NCBI GenBank assembly: GCA_963555705.1
Contig: OY743180.1
Location: 33,574,129-33,638,128 of the forward strand
Source: Ligustrum vulgare
Taxonomy: Eukaryota; Streptophyta; Magnoliopsida; Lamiales; Oleaceae
DNA: 64,000 bases
Direction: 5' to 3'
In this document: piece by piece, positions 1-10,992 of the stretch
Layout of the letters: the number at the start of each line of letters is the position of its first letter
How positions within the stretch are numbered: position 1 is the first letter of the stretch
Translations under genes and position numbers: made by a program
Notes under the pieces: generated by a model
What the model was told of the DNA's origin: nothing
Database searches by the model: none
Seen by the model: only the letters and a program-made list of their open reading frames with translations

Positions 1-54
1 TATTCTAAATATAAATATTTTTTAAATATATATAATCTAAACAGTTCAATTTCT

Positions 55-66
55 GACTAAAAAGTC
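55..66. other. Core-specific dyad GACT-AAAA-AGTC (first instance)
   Basis: GACTAAAAAGTC is a perfect 4-bp inverted repeat around AAAA, in the context CAATTTCTGACTAAAAAGTC. It is present in nearly every core monomer despite other changes around it. In the flank (beyond 56.6 kb) the same position reads CACTAAAAAATC or CGTTGAAAAATC and the symmetry is absent. Occasional core copies break it (AAAATGTC at 47521, 49292, 50355, 52473 and 53540; AAAAAGTTTT at six sites; GATTAAAAAGTC near 26983). A protein-binding role is speculation. Confidence 0.7.
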
Positions 67-173
67 TTTTAAATAAAATAAACAACTCTTTTATAAATTG
101 TTATTTCTGATACTTCCTTCAATCAAAGGGAGAAAAAAAAATGAGGACTTCTTGAATTAATTTTTTTCATTCA

Positions 174-242
174 TATAACAATTTATTTTAAAGGGAACAA
201 TCCTTCTAAGAGGCCTTAAAGGGAGAATGTTTTTTAATAAAT
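174..242. other. Class 1 version of the variable central block (first instance)
   Basis: About 70 bp between CATTCAT and TTACCCTC. Class 1 contains ATAACAATTTATTTTAAAGG, AACAATCCTTC, AAGAGGCCTT and GAATGTTTTTTAATAAATTA. The corresponding class 2 block (529-600) contains CTAATAATATTTTTTTT, AAATGAAAAAATTCTTC, AAGGTGCCTT and GAATTTTTTTTAATATATTA. The two differ at roughly a fifth of positions plus small indels, while the adjoining ~115 bp on the right are nearly invariant. Both versions occur with each of the left-part subtypes. Confidence 0.85.
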
Positions 243-355
243 TACCCTCAAACCTTTTTCCGAGTATTTTACCATCGCATCTATTTAATAAATTCGTATT
301 AACCGTTAGTTTTAATTAATATACGTTTTTTAAAGTTTATTTCTTTTTATTTTCT

Positions 356-711
356 TATTCTAAATATAAATATTTTTCAAATATATATAATCTAAACACG
401 TCAATTTCTGACTAAAAAGTCTTTAAATAAAATAAGCAACTCTTTTATAATTTGTGATTTCTGATACTTCCTTCAATCAAAGGGAGAAAAAAAAATGAGG
501 ACTTCTTGAATTAATTTTTTTCATTCATCTAATAATATTTTTTTTAAATGAAAAAATTCTTCTAAGGTGCCTTAAAGGGAGAATTTTTTTTAATATATTA
601 CCCTCAAACCTTTTTCCGAGTATTTTACCATCGCATCTATTTAATAAATTCGTATTAACCGTTAGTTTTAATTAATATACGTTTTTTAAAGTTTATTTAT
701 TTTTATTTTCT
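356..711. repeat. Reference monomer m2 (class 2, CACGTC subtype)
   Basis: Second monomer, 356 bp. It carries the class 2 central block (about 529-600): CTAATAATATTTTTTTTAAA, TGAAAAAATTCTTCTAAGG, TGCCTTAAAGGGAGAA and TTTTTTTTAATATATTA. The left part has CACGTC, TCTTTAAATAAAATAAGC and TATAATTTGTGATTT. Outside the central block and this left segment it is almost identical to m1, most visibly in the last ~115 bp (CCTCAAACC to TTATTTTC). It has 76 G+C bases by hand count, 21.3%. Confidence 0.93.
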
Positions 712-1065
712 TATTCTAAATATAAATATTTTCAAATATATATAATCTAAACACTTCAATTTCTGACTAAAAAGTCTTTTAAATAAAATAAACAACTCTT
801 TTATAAATTGTTATTTCTGATACTTCCTTCAATCAAAGGGAGAAAAAAAAATGAGGACTTCTTGAATTAATTTTTTTCATTCATATAACAATTTATTTTA
901 AAGGGAACAATCCTTCTAAGAGGCCTTAAAGGGAGAATGTTTTTTAATAAATTACCGTCAAACCTTTTTCCGAGTATTTTACCATCGCATCTATTTAATA
1001 AATTCGTATTAACCATTAGTTTTAATTAATATACGTTTTTTAAAGTTTATTTATTTTTATTTTCT
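712..1065. repeat. Reference monomer m3 (class 1, 'CCGTC/CCATT' marker subtype)
   Basis: Third monomer, 354 bp. It has four T (ATATTTTCAAAT) where most copies have five, CACTTC, TCTTTTAAATAAAATAAACA, a class 1 centre, TTACCGTCAAACC instead of TTACCCTCAAACC, and usually AACCATTAG instead of AACCGTTAG. The CCGTC marker is easy to trace and I find it 18 times, near 956, 3794, 6633, 8761, 13723, 17977, 19746, 21873, 23640, 26112, 31774, 36724, 41676, 43803, 48416, 49829, 51948 and 54076. It is usually followed by an m4-type monomer. Confidence 0.9.
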
Positions 1066-1417
1066 TATTCTAAATATAAATATTTTTCAAATATATATAA
1101 TCTAAACACGTTAATTTCTGACTAAAAAGTCTTTAAATAAAATAAGCAACTCTTTTATAATTTGTGATTTCTGATACTTCCTTCAATCAAAGGGAAAAAA
1201 AAATGAGGACTTCTTGAATTAATTTTTTTCATTCATATAACAATTTATTTTAAAGGGAACAATCCTTCTAAGAGGCCTTAAAGGGAGAATGTTTTTTAAT
1301 AAATTACCCTCAAACCTTTTTCCGAGTATTTTACCATCGCATCTATTTAATAAATTCGTATTAACCGTTAGTTTTAATTAATATACGTTTTTTAAAGTTT
1401 ATTTCTTTTTATTTTCT
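1066..1417. repeat. Reference monomer m4 (class 1, CACGTT subtype)
   Basis: Fourth monomer, 352 bp, short because GGGAGAAAAA is reduced to GGGAAAAAAA and TCTTTTAAAT to TCTTTAAAT. It has CACGTTAATTT, a left part otherwise like m2 (TATAATTTGTGATTT) and a class 1 centre, so it is a recombinant of an m2-like left and an m1-like right. It normally follows the CCGTC-marked m3. A later derivative carries AAAAAGTTTTTAAAT in place of AAAAAGTCTTTAAAT and recurs at about 13891, 18145, 19914, 22041, 23808 and 26280. Confidence 0.88.
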
Positions 1418-1773
1418 TATTCTAAATATAAATATTTTTCAAATATATATAATCTAAACACGTCAATTTCTGACTAAAAAGTCTTTAAATAAAATAAGCA
1501 ACTCTTTTATAATTTGTGATTTCTGATACTTCCTTCAATCAAAGGGAGAAAAAAAAATGAGGACTTCTTGAATTAATTTTTTTCATTCATCTAATAATAT
1601 TTTTTTTAAATGAAAAAATTCTTCTAAGGTGCCTTAAAGGGAGAATTTTTTTTAATATATGATCCTCAAACCTTTTTCCGAGTATTTTACCATCGCATCT
1701 ATTTAATAAATTCGTATTAACCGTTAGTTTTAATTAATATACGTTTTTTAAAGTTTATTTCTTTTTATTTTCT
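1418..1773. repeat. Reference monomer m5 (class 2, with private ATGATCC variant)
   Basis: Fifth monomer, 356 bp: CACGTC left part, class 2 centre. It carries the private variant TATATGATCCTCAAACC (1657-1673) where other copies read TATATTACCCTCAAACC. The variant occurs only once more, with its first G at 4500 against 1661 here, exactly 2839 bp away, which proves that the unit 1-2839 was copied as a block. The equivalent monomer of the third unit (starting at 7095) lacks it. Confidence 0.9.
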
Positions 1774-2128
1774 TATTCTAAATATAAATATTTTTCAAAT
1801 ATATATAATCTAAACACTTCAATTTCTGACTAAAAAGTCTTTAAATAAAATAAGCAACTCTTTTATAATTTTCGATTTCTGATACTTCCTTCAATCAAAG
1901 GGAAAAAAAAAATGAGGACTTCTTGAATTAATTTTTTTCATTCATCTAATAATATTTTTTTTAAATGAAAAAATTCTTCTAAGGTGCCTTAAAGGGAGAA
2001 TTTTTTTTAATATATTACCCTCAAACCTTTTTCCGAGTATTTTACCATCGCATCTATTTAATAAATTCGTATTAACCGTTAGTTTTAATTAATATACGTT
2101 TTTTAAAGTTTATTTCTTTTTATTTTCT
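1774..2128. repeat. Reference monomer m6 (class 2, TTTTCG subtype)
   Basis: Sixth monomer, 355 bp: CACTTC, TCTTTAAATAAAATAAGC, then TATAATTTTCGATTTCTGA, which defines a third left-part subtype, followed by GGGAAAAAAAAAATG and a class 2 centre. The TTTTCG left part is also found joined to a class 1 centre elsewhere (for example the monomers starting at 9227, 9934 and 10641), so left part and centre assort independently. Confidence 0.88.
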
Positions 2129-2483
2129 TATTCTAAATATAAATATTTTCAAGTATATATAATCTAAACACTTCAATTTCTGACTAAAAAGTCTTTTAAA
2201 TAAAATAAACAACTCTTTTATAAATTGTTATTTCTGATACTTCCTTCAATCAAAGGGAGAAAAAAAAATGAGGACTTCTTGAATTAATTTTTTTTCATTC
2301 ATATAACAATTTATTTTAAAGGGAACAATCCTTCTAAGAGGCCTTAAAGGGAGAATGTTTTTTAATAAATTACCCTCAAACCTTTTTCCGAGTATTTTAC
2401 CATCGCATCTATTTAATAAATTCGTATTAACCGTTAGTTTTAATTAATATACGTTTTTTAAAGTTTATTTCTTTTTATTTTCT
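2129..2483. repeat. Reference monomer m7 (class 1, four-T subtype)
   Basis: Seventh monomer, 355 bp. It has ATATTTTCAAGTATAT (the G is private; its copy at about 4985 reads CAAATATAT), CACTTC, TCTTTTAAAT, TATAAATTGTTATTT, class 1 centre, CCCTC and CCGTT. Both m7 copies also share an eight-T run in AATTTTTTTTCATTC. It differs from m3 by lacking the CCGTC and CCATT markers. Confidence 0.85.
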
Positions 2484-2839
2484 TATTCTAAATATAAATA
2501 TTTTTCAAATATATATAATCTAAACACTTCAATTTCTGACTAAAAAGTCTTTAAATAAAATAAGCAACTCTTTTATAATTTTCGATTTCTGATACTTCCT
2601 TCAATCAAAGGGAAAAAAAAAAATGAGGACTTCTTGAATTAATTTTTTTCATTCATCTAATAATATTTTTTTTAAATGAAAAAATTCTTCTAAGGTGCCT
2701 TAAAGGGAGAATTTTTTTTAATATATTACCCTCAAACCTTTTTCCGAGTATTTTACCATCGCATCTATTTAATAAATTCGTATTAACCGTTAGTTTTAAT
2801 TAATATACGTTTTTTAAAGTTTATTTCTTTTTATTTTCT
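2484..2839. repeat. Reference monomer m8 (class 2, TTTTCG subtype)
   Basis: Eighth and last monomer of the first HOR unit, 356 bp, nearly the same as m6: CACTTC, TATAATTTTCGATTT, class 2 centre and a long A-tract after GGG. The next monomer, at 2840, is an m1 copy with CAGTTC, which closes the 8-monomer cycle. Class order over the unit is 1, 2, 1, 1, 2, 2, 1, 2. Confidence 0.87.
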
Positions 2840-5678
2840 TATTCTAAATATAAATATTTTTTAAATATATATAATCTAAACAGTTCAATTTCTGACTAAA
2901 AAGTCTTTTAAATAAAATAAACAACTCTTTTATAAATTGTTATTTCTGATACTTCCTTCAATCAAAGGGAGAAAAAAAAATGAGGACTTCTTGAATTAAT
3001 TTTTTTCATTCATATAACAATTTATTTTAAAGGGAACAATCCTTCTAAGAGGCCTTAAAGGGAGAATGTTTTTTAATAAATTACCCTCAAACCTTTTTCC
3101 GAGTATTTTACCATCGCATCTATTTAATAAATTCGTATTAACCGTTAGTTTTAATTAATATACGTTTTTTAAAGTTTATTTCTTTTTATTTTCTTATTCT
3201 AAATATAAATATTTTTCAAATATATATAATCTAAACACGTCAATTTCTGACTAAAAAGTCTTTAAATAAAATAAGCAACTCTTTTATAATTTGTGATTTC
3301 TGATACTTCCTTCAATCAAAGGGAGAAAAAAAAATGAGGACTTCTTGAATTAATTTTTTTCATTCATCTAATAATATTTTTTTTAAATGAAAAAATTCTT
3401 CTAAGGTGCCTTAAAGGGAGAATTTTTTTTAATATATTACCCTCAAACCTTTTTACGAGTATTTTACCATCGCATCTATTTAATAAATTCGTATTAACCG
3501 TTAGTTTTAATTAATATACGTTTTTTAAAGTTTATTTATTTTTATTTTCTTATTCTAAATATAAATATTTTCAAATATATATAATCTAAACACTTCAATT
3601 TCTGACTAAAAAGTCTTTTAAATAAAATAAACAACTCTTTTATAAATTGTTATTTCTGATACTTCCTTCAATCAAAGGGAGAAAAAAAAATGAGGACTTC
3701 TTGAATTAATTTTTTTCATTCATATAACAATTTATTTTAAAGGGAACAATCCTTCTAAGAGGCCTTAAAGGGAGAATGTTTTTTAATAAATTACCGTCAA
3801 ACCTTTTTCCGAGTATTTTACCATCGCATCTATTTAATAAATTCGTATTAACCATTAGTTTTAATTAATATACGTTTTTTAAAGTTTATTTATTTTTATT
3901 TTCTTATTCTAAATATAAATATTTTTCAAATATATATAATCTAAACACGTTAATTTCTGACTAAAAAGTCTTTAAATAAAATAAGCAACTCTTTTATAAT
4001 TTGTGATTTCTGATACTTCCTTCAATCAAAGGGAAAAAAAAATGAGGACTTCTTGAATTAATTTTTTTCATTCATATAACAATTTATTTTAAAGGGAACA
4101 ATCCTTCTAAGAGGCCTTAAAGGGAGAATGTTTTTTAATAAATTACCCTCAAACCTTTTTCCGAGTATTTTACCATCGCATCTATTTAATAAATTCGTAT
4201 TAACCGTTAGTTTTAATTAATATACGTTTTTTAAAGTTTATTTCTTTTTATTTTCTTATTCTAAATATAAATATTTTTCAAATATATATAATCTAAACAC
4301 GTCAATTTCTGACTAAAAAGTCTTTAAATAAAATAAGCAACTCTTTTATAATTTGTGATTTCTGATACTTCCTTCAATCAAAGGGAGAAAAAAAAATGAG
4401 GACTTCTTGAATTAATTTTTTTCATTCATCTAATAATATTTTTTTTAAATGAAAAAATTCTTCTAAGGTGCCTTAAAGGGAGAATTTTTTTTAATATATG
4501 ATCCTCAAACCTTTTTCCGAGTATTTTACCATCGCATCTATTTAATAAATTCGTATTAACCGTTAGTTTTAATTAATATACGTTTTTTAAAGTTTATTTC
4601 TTTTTATTTTCTTATTCTAAATATAAATATTTTTCAAATATATATAATCTAAACACTTCAATTTCTGACTAAAAAGTCTTTAAATAAAATAAGCAACTCT
4701 TTTATAATTTTCGATTTCTGATACTTCCTTCAATCAAAGGGAAAAAAAAAATGAGGACTTCTTGAATTAATTTTTTTCATTCATCTAATAATATTTTTTT
4801 TAAATGAAAAAATTCTTCTAAGGTGCCTTAAAGGGAGAATTTTTTTTAATATATTACCCTCAAACCTTTTTCCGAGTATTTTACCATCGCATCTATTTAA
4901 TAAATTCGTATTAACCGTTAGTTTTAATTAATATACGTTTTTTAAAGTTTATTTCTTTTTATTTTCTTATTCTAAATATAAATATTTTCAAATATATATA
5001 ATCTAAACACTTCAATTTCTGACTAAAAAGTCTTTTAAATAAAATAAACAACTCTTTTATAAATTGTTATTTCTGATACTTCCTTCAATCAAAGGGAGAA
5101 AAAAAAATGAGGACTTCTTGAATTAATTTTTTTTCATTCATATAACAATTTATTTTAAAGGGAACAATCCTTCTAAGAGGCCTTAAAGGGAGAATGTTTT
5201 TTAATAAATTACCCTCAAACCTTTTTCCGAGTATTTTACCATCGCATCTATTTAATAAATTCGTATTAACCGTTAGTTTTAATTAATATACGTTTTTTAA
5301 AGTTTATTTCTTTTTATTTTCTTATTCTAAATATAAATATTTTTCAAATATATATAATCTAAACACTTCAATTTCTGACTAAAAAGTCTTTAAATAAAAT
5401 AAGCAACTCTTTTATAATTTTCGATTTCTGATACTTCCTTCAATCAAAGGGAAAAAAAAAAATGAGGACTTCTTGAATTAATTTTTTTCATTCATCTAAT
5501 AATATTTTTTTTAAATGAAAAAATTCTTCTAAGGTGCCTTAAAGGGAGAATTTTTTTTAATATATTACCCTCAAACCTTTTTCCGAGTATTTTACCATCG
5601 CATCTATTTAATAAATTCGTATTAACCGTTAGTTTTAATTAATATACGTTTTTTAAAGTTTATTTCTTTTTATTTTCT
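2840..5678. repeat. 8-monomer higher-order repeat, copy 2 (2839 bp)
   Basis: Second full copy of the unit 1-2839, the same length to the base, starting with the CAGTTC monomer m1. By eye only a handful of substitutions separate the two copies, far fewer than separate neighbouring monomers. That is the signature of block amplification by unequal crossing-over. Confidence 0.93.
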
Positions 5679-7805
5679 TATTCTAAATATAAATATTTTT
5701 TAAATATATATAATCTAAACAGTTCAATTTCTGACTAAAAAGTCTTTTAAATAAAATAAACAACTCTTTTATAAATTGTTATTTCTGATACTTCCTTCAA
5801 TCAAAGGGAGAAAAAAAAATGAGGACTTCTTGAATTAATTTTTTTCATTCATATAACAATTTATTTTAAAGGGAACAATCCTTCTAAGAGGCCTTAAAGG
5901 GAGAATGTTTTTTAATAAATTACCCTCAAACCTTTTTCCGAGTATTTTACCATCGCATCTATTTAATAAATTCGTATTAACCGTTAGTTTTAATTAATAT
6001 ACGTTTTTTAAAGTTTATTTCTTTTTATTTTCTTATTCTAAATATAAATATTTTTCAAATATATATAATCTAAACACGTCAATTTCTGACTAAAAAGTCT
6101 TTAAATAAAATAAGCAACTCTTTTATAATTTGTGATTTCTGATACTTCCTTCAATCAAAGGGAGAAAAAAAAATGAGGACTTCTTGAATTAATTTTTTTC
6201 ATTCATCTAATAATATTTTTTTTAAATGAAAAAATTCTTCTAAGGTGCCTTAAAGGGAGAATTTTTTTTAATATATTACCCTCAAACCTTTTTCCGAGTA
6301 TTTTACCATCGCATCTATTTAATAAATTCGTATTAACCGTTAGTTTTAATTAATATACGTTTTTTAAAGTTTATTTATTTTTATTTTCTTATTCTAAATA
6401 TAAATATTTTCAAATATATATAATCTAAACACTTCAATTTCTGACTAAAAAGTCTTTTAAATAAAATAAACAACTCTTTTATAAATTGTTATTTCTGATA
6501 CTTCCTTCAATCAAAGGGAGAAAAAAAAATGAGGACTTCTTGAATTAATTTTTTTCATTCATATAACAATTTATTTTAAAGGGAACAATCCTTCTAAGAG
6601 GCCTTAAAGGGAGAATGTTTTTTAATAAATTACCGTCAAACCTTTTTCCGAGTATTTTACCATCGCATCTATTTAATAAATTCGTATTAACCATTAGTTT
6701 TAATTAATATACGTTTTTTAAAGTTTATTTATTTTTATTTTCTTATTCTAAATATAAATATTTTTCAAATATATATAATCTAAACACGTTAATTTCTGAC
6801 TAAAAAGTCTTTAAATAAAATAAGCAACTCTTTTATAATTTGTGATTTCTGATACTTCCTTCAATCAAAGGGAAAAAAAATGAGGACTTCTTGAATTAAT
6901 TTTTTTCATTCATATAACAATTTATTTTAAAGGGAACAATCCTTCTAAGAGGCCTTAAAGGGAGAATGTTTTTTAATAAATTACCCTCAAACCTTTTTCC
7001 GAGTATTTTACCATCGCATCTATTTAATAAATTCGTATTAACCGTTAGTTTTAATTAATATACGTTTTTTAAAGTTTATTTCTTTTTATTTTCTTATTCT
7101 AAATATAAATATTTTTCAAATATATATAATCTAAACACGTCAATTTCTGACTAAAAAGTCTTTAAATAAAATAAGCAACTCTTTTATAATTTGTGATTTC
7201 TGATACTTCCTTCAATCAAAGGGAGAAAAAAAAATGAGGACTTCTTGAATTAATTTTTTTCATTCATCTAATAATATTTTTTTTAAATGAAAAAATTCTT
7301 CTAAGGTGCCTTAAAGGGGGAATTTTTTTTAATATATTACCCTCAAACCTTTTTCCGAGTATTTTACCATCGCATCTATTTAATAAATTCGTATTAACCG
7401 TTAGTTTTAATTAATATACGTTTTTTAAAGTTTATTTCTTTTTATTTTCTTATTCTAAATATAAATATTTTTCAAATATATATAATCTAAACACTTCAAT
7501 TTCTGACTAAAAAGTCTTTAAATAAAATAAGCAACTCTTTTATAATTTTCGATTTCTGATACTTCCTTCAATCAAAGGGAAAAAAAAAATGAGGACTTCT
7601 TGAATTAATTTTTTTCATTCATCTAATAATATTTTTTTTAAATGAAAAAATTCTTCTAAGGTGCCTTAAAGGGAGAATTTTTTTTAATATATTACCCTCA
7701 AACCTTTTTCCGAGTATTTTACCATCGCATCTATTTAATAAATTCGTATTAACCGTTAGTTTTAATTAATATACGTTTTTTAAAGTTTATTTCTTTTTAT
7801 TTTCT
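5679..7805. repeat. 8-monomer higher-order repeat, copy 3, truncated to 6 monomers (2127 bp)
   Basis: It starts with m1 (5679), m2 (6034), m3 (6390) and m4 (6744) at the expected spacing. It then has a class 2 monomer at 7095 that lacks the ATGATCC variant and has AAAGGGGGAATT, followed by a TTTTCG class 2 monomer at 7451. The next m1 follows at 7806, so m7 and m8 are missing. 2127 bp is close to six monomers, and the same spacing appears several times elsewhere in the array (for example 19746 to 21873 and 41676 to 43803). Confidence 0.87.
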
Positions 7806-8871
7806 TATTCTAAATATAAATATTTTTTAAATATATATAATCTAAACAGTTCAATTTCTGACTAAAAAGTCTTTTAAATAAAATAAACAACTCTTTTATA
7901 AATTGTTATTTCTGATACTTCCTTCAATCAAAGGGAGAAAAAAAAAATGAGGACTTCTTGAATTAATTTTTTTCATTCATATAACAATTTATTTTAAAGG
8001 GAACAATCCTTCTAAGAGGCCTTAAAGGGAGAATGGTTTTTAATAAATTACCCTCAAACCTTTTGCCGAGTATTTTACCATCGCATCTATTTAATAAATT
8101 CGTATTAACCGTTAGTTTTAATTAATATACGTTTTTTAAAGTTTATTTCTTTTTATTTTCTTATTCTAAATATAAATATTTTTCAAATATATATAATCTA
8201 AACACGTCAATTTCTGACTAAAAAGTCTTTAAATAAAATAAGCAACTCTTTTATAATTTGTGATTTCTGATACTTCCTTCAATCAAAGGGAGAAAAAAAA
8301 ATGAGGACTTCTTGAATTAATTTTTTTCATTCATCTAATAATATTTTTTTTAAATGAAAAAATTCTTCTAAGGTGCCTTAAAGGGAGAATTTTTTTTAAT
8401 ATATTACCCTCAAACCTTTTTCCGAGTATTTTACCATCGCATCTATTTAATAAATTCGTATTAACCGTTAGTTTTAATTAATATACGTTTTTTAAAGTTT
8501 ATTTATTTTTATTTTCTTATTCTAAATATAAATATTTTCAAATATATATAATCTAAACACTTCAATTTCTGACTAAAAAGTCTTTTAAATAAAATAAACA
8601 ACTCTTTTATAAATTGTTATTTCTGATACTTCCTTCAATCAAAGGGAGAAAAAAAAATGAGGACTTCTTGAATTAATTTTTTTCATTCATATAACAATTT
8701 ATTTTAAAGGGAACAATCCTTCTAAGAGGCCTTAAAGGGAGAATGTTTTTTAATAAATTACCGTCAAACCTTTTTCCGAGTATTTTACCATCGCATCTAT
8801 TTAATAAATTCGTATTAACCGTTAGTTTTAATTAATATACGTATTTTAAAGTTTATTTCTTTTTATTTTCT
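7806..8871. repeat. Partial HOR restart (m1-m2-m3) ending in a recombinant monomer
   Basis: Monomers start at 7806 (m1, CAGTTC), 8162 (m2) and 8518 (m3-like). The third carries the CCGTC marker but has CCGTT rather than CCATT, and ends with ACGTATTTTAAAG (8839-8851) instead of ACGTTTTTTAAAG. It is therefore an m3 joined to a different right end within about 60 bp of CCGTC. The ACGTATTTT variant is then carried into the dimer block that follows. Confidence 0.8.
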
Positions 8872-9578
8872 TATTCTAAATATAAATATTTTTCAAATAT
8901 ATATAATCTAAACACGTCAATTTCTGACTAAAAAGTCTTTAAATAAAATAAGCAACTCTTTATAATTTGTGATTTCTGATACTTCCTTCAATCAAAGGGA
9001 GAAAAAAAAATGAGGACTTCTTGAATTAATTTTTTTCATTCATCTAATAATATTTTTTTTAAATGAAAAAATTCTTCTAAGGTGCCTTAAAGGGGGAATT
9101 TTTTTTAATATATTACCCTCAAACCTTTTTCCGAGTATTTTACCATCGCATCTATTTAATAAATTCGTATTAACCGTTAGTTTTAATTAATATACGTTTT
9201 TTAAAGTTTATTTCTTTTTATTTTCTTATTCTAAATATAAATATTTTTCAAATATATATAATCTAAACACTTCAATTTCTGACTAAAAAGTCTTTAAATA
9301 AAATAAGCAACTCTTTTATAATTTTCGATTTCTGATACTTCCTTCAATCAAAGGGAAAAAAAAATGAGGACTTCTTGAATTAATTTTTTTCATTCATATA
9401 ACAATTTATTTTAAAGGGAACAATCCTTCTAAGAGGCCTTAAAGGGAGAATGTTTTTTAATAAATTACCCTCAAACCTTTTTCCGAGTATTTTACCATCG
9501 CATCTATTTAATAAATTCGTATTAACCGTTAGTTTTAATTAATATACGTATTTTAAAGTTTATTTCTTTTTATTTTCT
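8872..9578. repeat. Dimeric higher-order repeat, copy 1 (707 bp)
   Basis: Two monomers: 8872-9226 (355 bp; CACGTC, CTCTTTATAA with one T fewer than usual, class 2 centre, AAAGGGGGAATT) and 9227-9578 (352 bp; CACTTC, TTTTCG left part, class 1 centre, ACGTATTTTAAAG). The pair is followed by two more copies at exactly 707-bp steps; the GTATTTTAAA marker sits at 8841 (just before the block), 9548 and 10255. Confidence 0.92.
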
Positions 9579-10285
9579 TATTCTAAATATAAATATTTTT
9601 CAAATATATATAATCTAAACACGTCAATTTCTGACTAAAAAGTCTTTAAATAAAATAAGCAACTCTTTATAATTTGTGATTTCTGATACTTCCTTCAATC
9701 AAAGGGAGAAAAAAAAATGAGGACTTCTTGAATTAATTTTTTTCATTCATCTAATAATATTTTTTTTAAATGAAAAAATTCTTCTAAGGTGCCTTAAAGG
9801 GGGAATTTTTTTTAATATATTACCCTCAAACCTTTTTCCGAGTATTTTACCATCGCATCTATTTAATAAATTCGTATTAACCGTTAGTTTTAATTAATAT
9901 ACGTTTTTTAAAGTTTATTTCTTTTTATTTTCTTATTCTAAATATAAATATTTTTCAAATATATATAATCTAAACACTTCAATTTCTGACTAAAAAGTCT
10001 TTAAATAAAATAAGCAACTCTTTTATAATTTTCGATTTCTGATACTTCCTTCAATCAAAGGGAAAAAAAAATGAGGACTTCTTGAATTAATTTTTTTCAT
10101 TCATATAACAATTTATTTTAAAGGGAACAATCCTTCTAAGAGGCCTTAAAGGGAGAATGTTTTTTAATAAATTACCCTCAAACCTTTTTCCGAGTATTTT
10201 ACCATCGCATCTATTTAATAAATTCGTATTAACCGTTAGTTTTAATTAATATACGTATTTTAAAGTTTATTTCTTTTTATTTTCT
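9579..10285. repeat. Dimeric higher-order repeat, copy 2 (707 bp)
   Basis: Monomers 9579-9933 and 9934-10285 repeat the preceding dimer with the same two lengths (355 and 352) and the same markers: CTCTTTATAA, AAAGGGGGAA, TTTTCG and ACGTATTTT. I see no difference from copy 1 in the segments compared. Confidence 0.92.
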
Positions 10286-10992
10286 TATTCTAAATATAAA
10301 TATTTTTCAAATATATATAATCTAAACACGTCAATTTCTGACTAAAAAGTCTTTAAATAAAATAAGCAACTCTTTATAATTTGTGATTTCTGATACTTCC
10401 TTCAATCAAAGGGAGAAAAAAAAATGAGGACTTCTTGAATTAATTTTTTTCATTCATCTAATAATATTTTTTTTAAATGAAAAAATTCTTCTAAGGTGCC
10501 TTAAAGGGGGAATTTTTTTTAATATATTACCCTCAAACCTTTTTCCGAGTATTTTACCATCGCATCTATTTAATAAATTCGTATTAACCGTTAGTTTTAA
10601 TTAATATACGTTTTTTAAAGTTTATTTCTTTTTATTTTCTTATTCTAAATATAAATATTTTTCAAATATATATAATCTAAACACTTCAATTTCTGACTAA
10701 AAAGTCTTTAAATAAAATAAGCAACTCTTTTATAATTTTCGATTTCTGATACTTCCTTCAATCAAAGGGAAAAAAAAATGAGGACTTCTTGAATTAATTT
10801 TTTTCATTCATATAACAATTTATTTTAAAGGGAACAATCCTTCTAAGAGGCCTTAAAGGGAGAATGTTTTTTAATAAATTACCCTCAAACCTTTTTCCGA
10901 GTATTTTACCATCGCATCTATTTAATAAATTCGTATTAACCGTTAGTTTTAATTAATATACGTTTTTTAAAGTTTATTTCTTTTTATTTTCT
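10286..10992. repeat. Dimeric higher-order repeat, copy 3 (707 bp)
   Basis: Monomers 10286-10640 and 10641-10992. Same as the two preceding dimers except that the final monomer ends with ACGTTTTTTAAAG, the common form, marking the point where the block rejoins ordinary array sequence. Confidence 0.9.

Larger units (their letters stand above)
1..355. repeat. Reference monomer m1 (class 1, CAGTTC subtype)
   Basis: First monomer of the 8-monomer HOR, 355 bp. It carries the class 1 central block (about 174-242) with ATAACAATTTATTTTAAAGG, AGAGGCCTT and GAATGTTTTTTAATAAATTA. Its left part is diagnostic: ATTTTTTAAAT, CAGTTC, TCTTTTAAATAAAATAAACA and TATAAATTGTTATTT. The AGGCCT in class 1 is absent from class 2, which separates the classes. 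This subtype begins again at 2840, 5679, 7806, 11349, 12768, 15248, 17023, 20918, 30114, 47815 and 52767, so it marks the start of many higher-order blocks. An A-tract at 133-141 and a T-run at 161-167 are typical of all copies. Confidence 0.93.
1..2839. repeat. 8-monomer higher-order repeat, copy 1 (2839 bp)
   Basis: Eight distinguishable monomers start at 1, 356, 712, 1066, 1418, 1774, 2129 and 2484. The same order and the same monomer lengths follow at +2839 (2840, 3195, 3551, 3905, 4257 and so on). Private variants such as ATGATCC (1661 and 4500) recur at the same offset. The copies are not fully identical (CAAGTATAT near 2151 against CAAATATAT; CTTTTTCC near 610 against CTTTTTACG near 3451), so this is not a simple duplicated-sequence artefact. 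Confidence 0.93.

Noticed and set aside
125..155. AAAGGGAG, A-tract, then ATGAGGACTTCTTGA in each monomer, resembling a ribosome binding site and start codon
   Set aside because: The reading frame ends after four codons (ATG AGG ACT TCT TGA) in every copy and the ATG is sometimes lost (30965, 33439, 35914, 38388; ATA near 51139). It is chance sequence within a satellite.
280..300. AATAAA and TATATATAAT motifs as polyadenylation signals or TATA boxes
   Set aside because: They are expected by chance at about 79% A+T, recur in every monomer, and have no gene around them.
1..355. Internal dimer structure (two ~177-bp half-monomers) within the monomer
   Set aside because: The only repeated internal words are AAAGGG motifs (125, 190 and 218 in m1), with spacings of about 65 and 28 bp. 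I see no half-length similarity by eye.
2840..5678. Exact 2839-bp repeat as an assembly duplication artefact
   Set aside because: The copies differ at private sites (near 2151/4990 and 610/3451) and the third copy is structurally different. Real duplication is more likely, though read support was not available.
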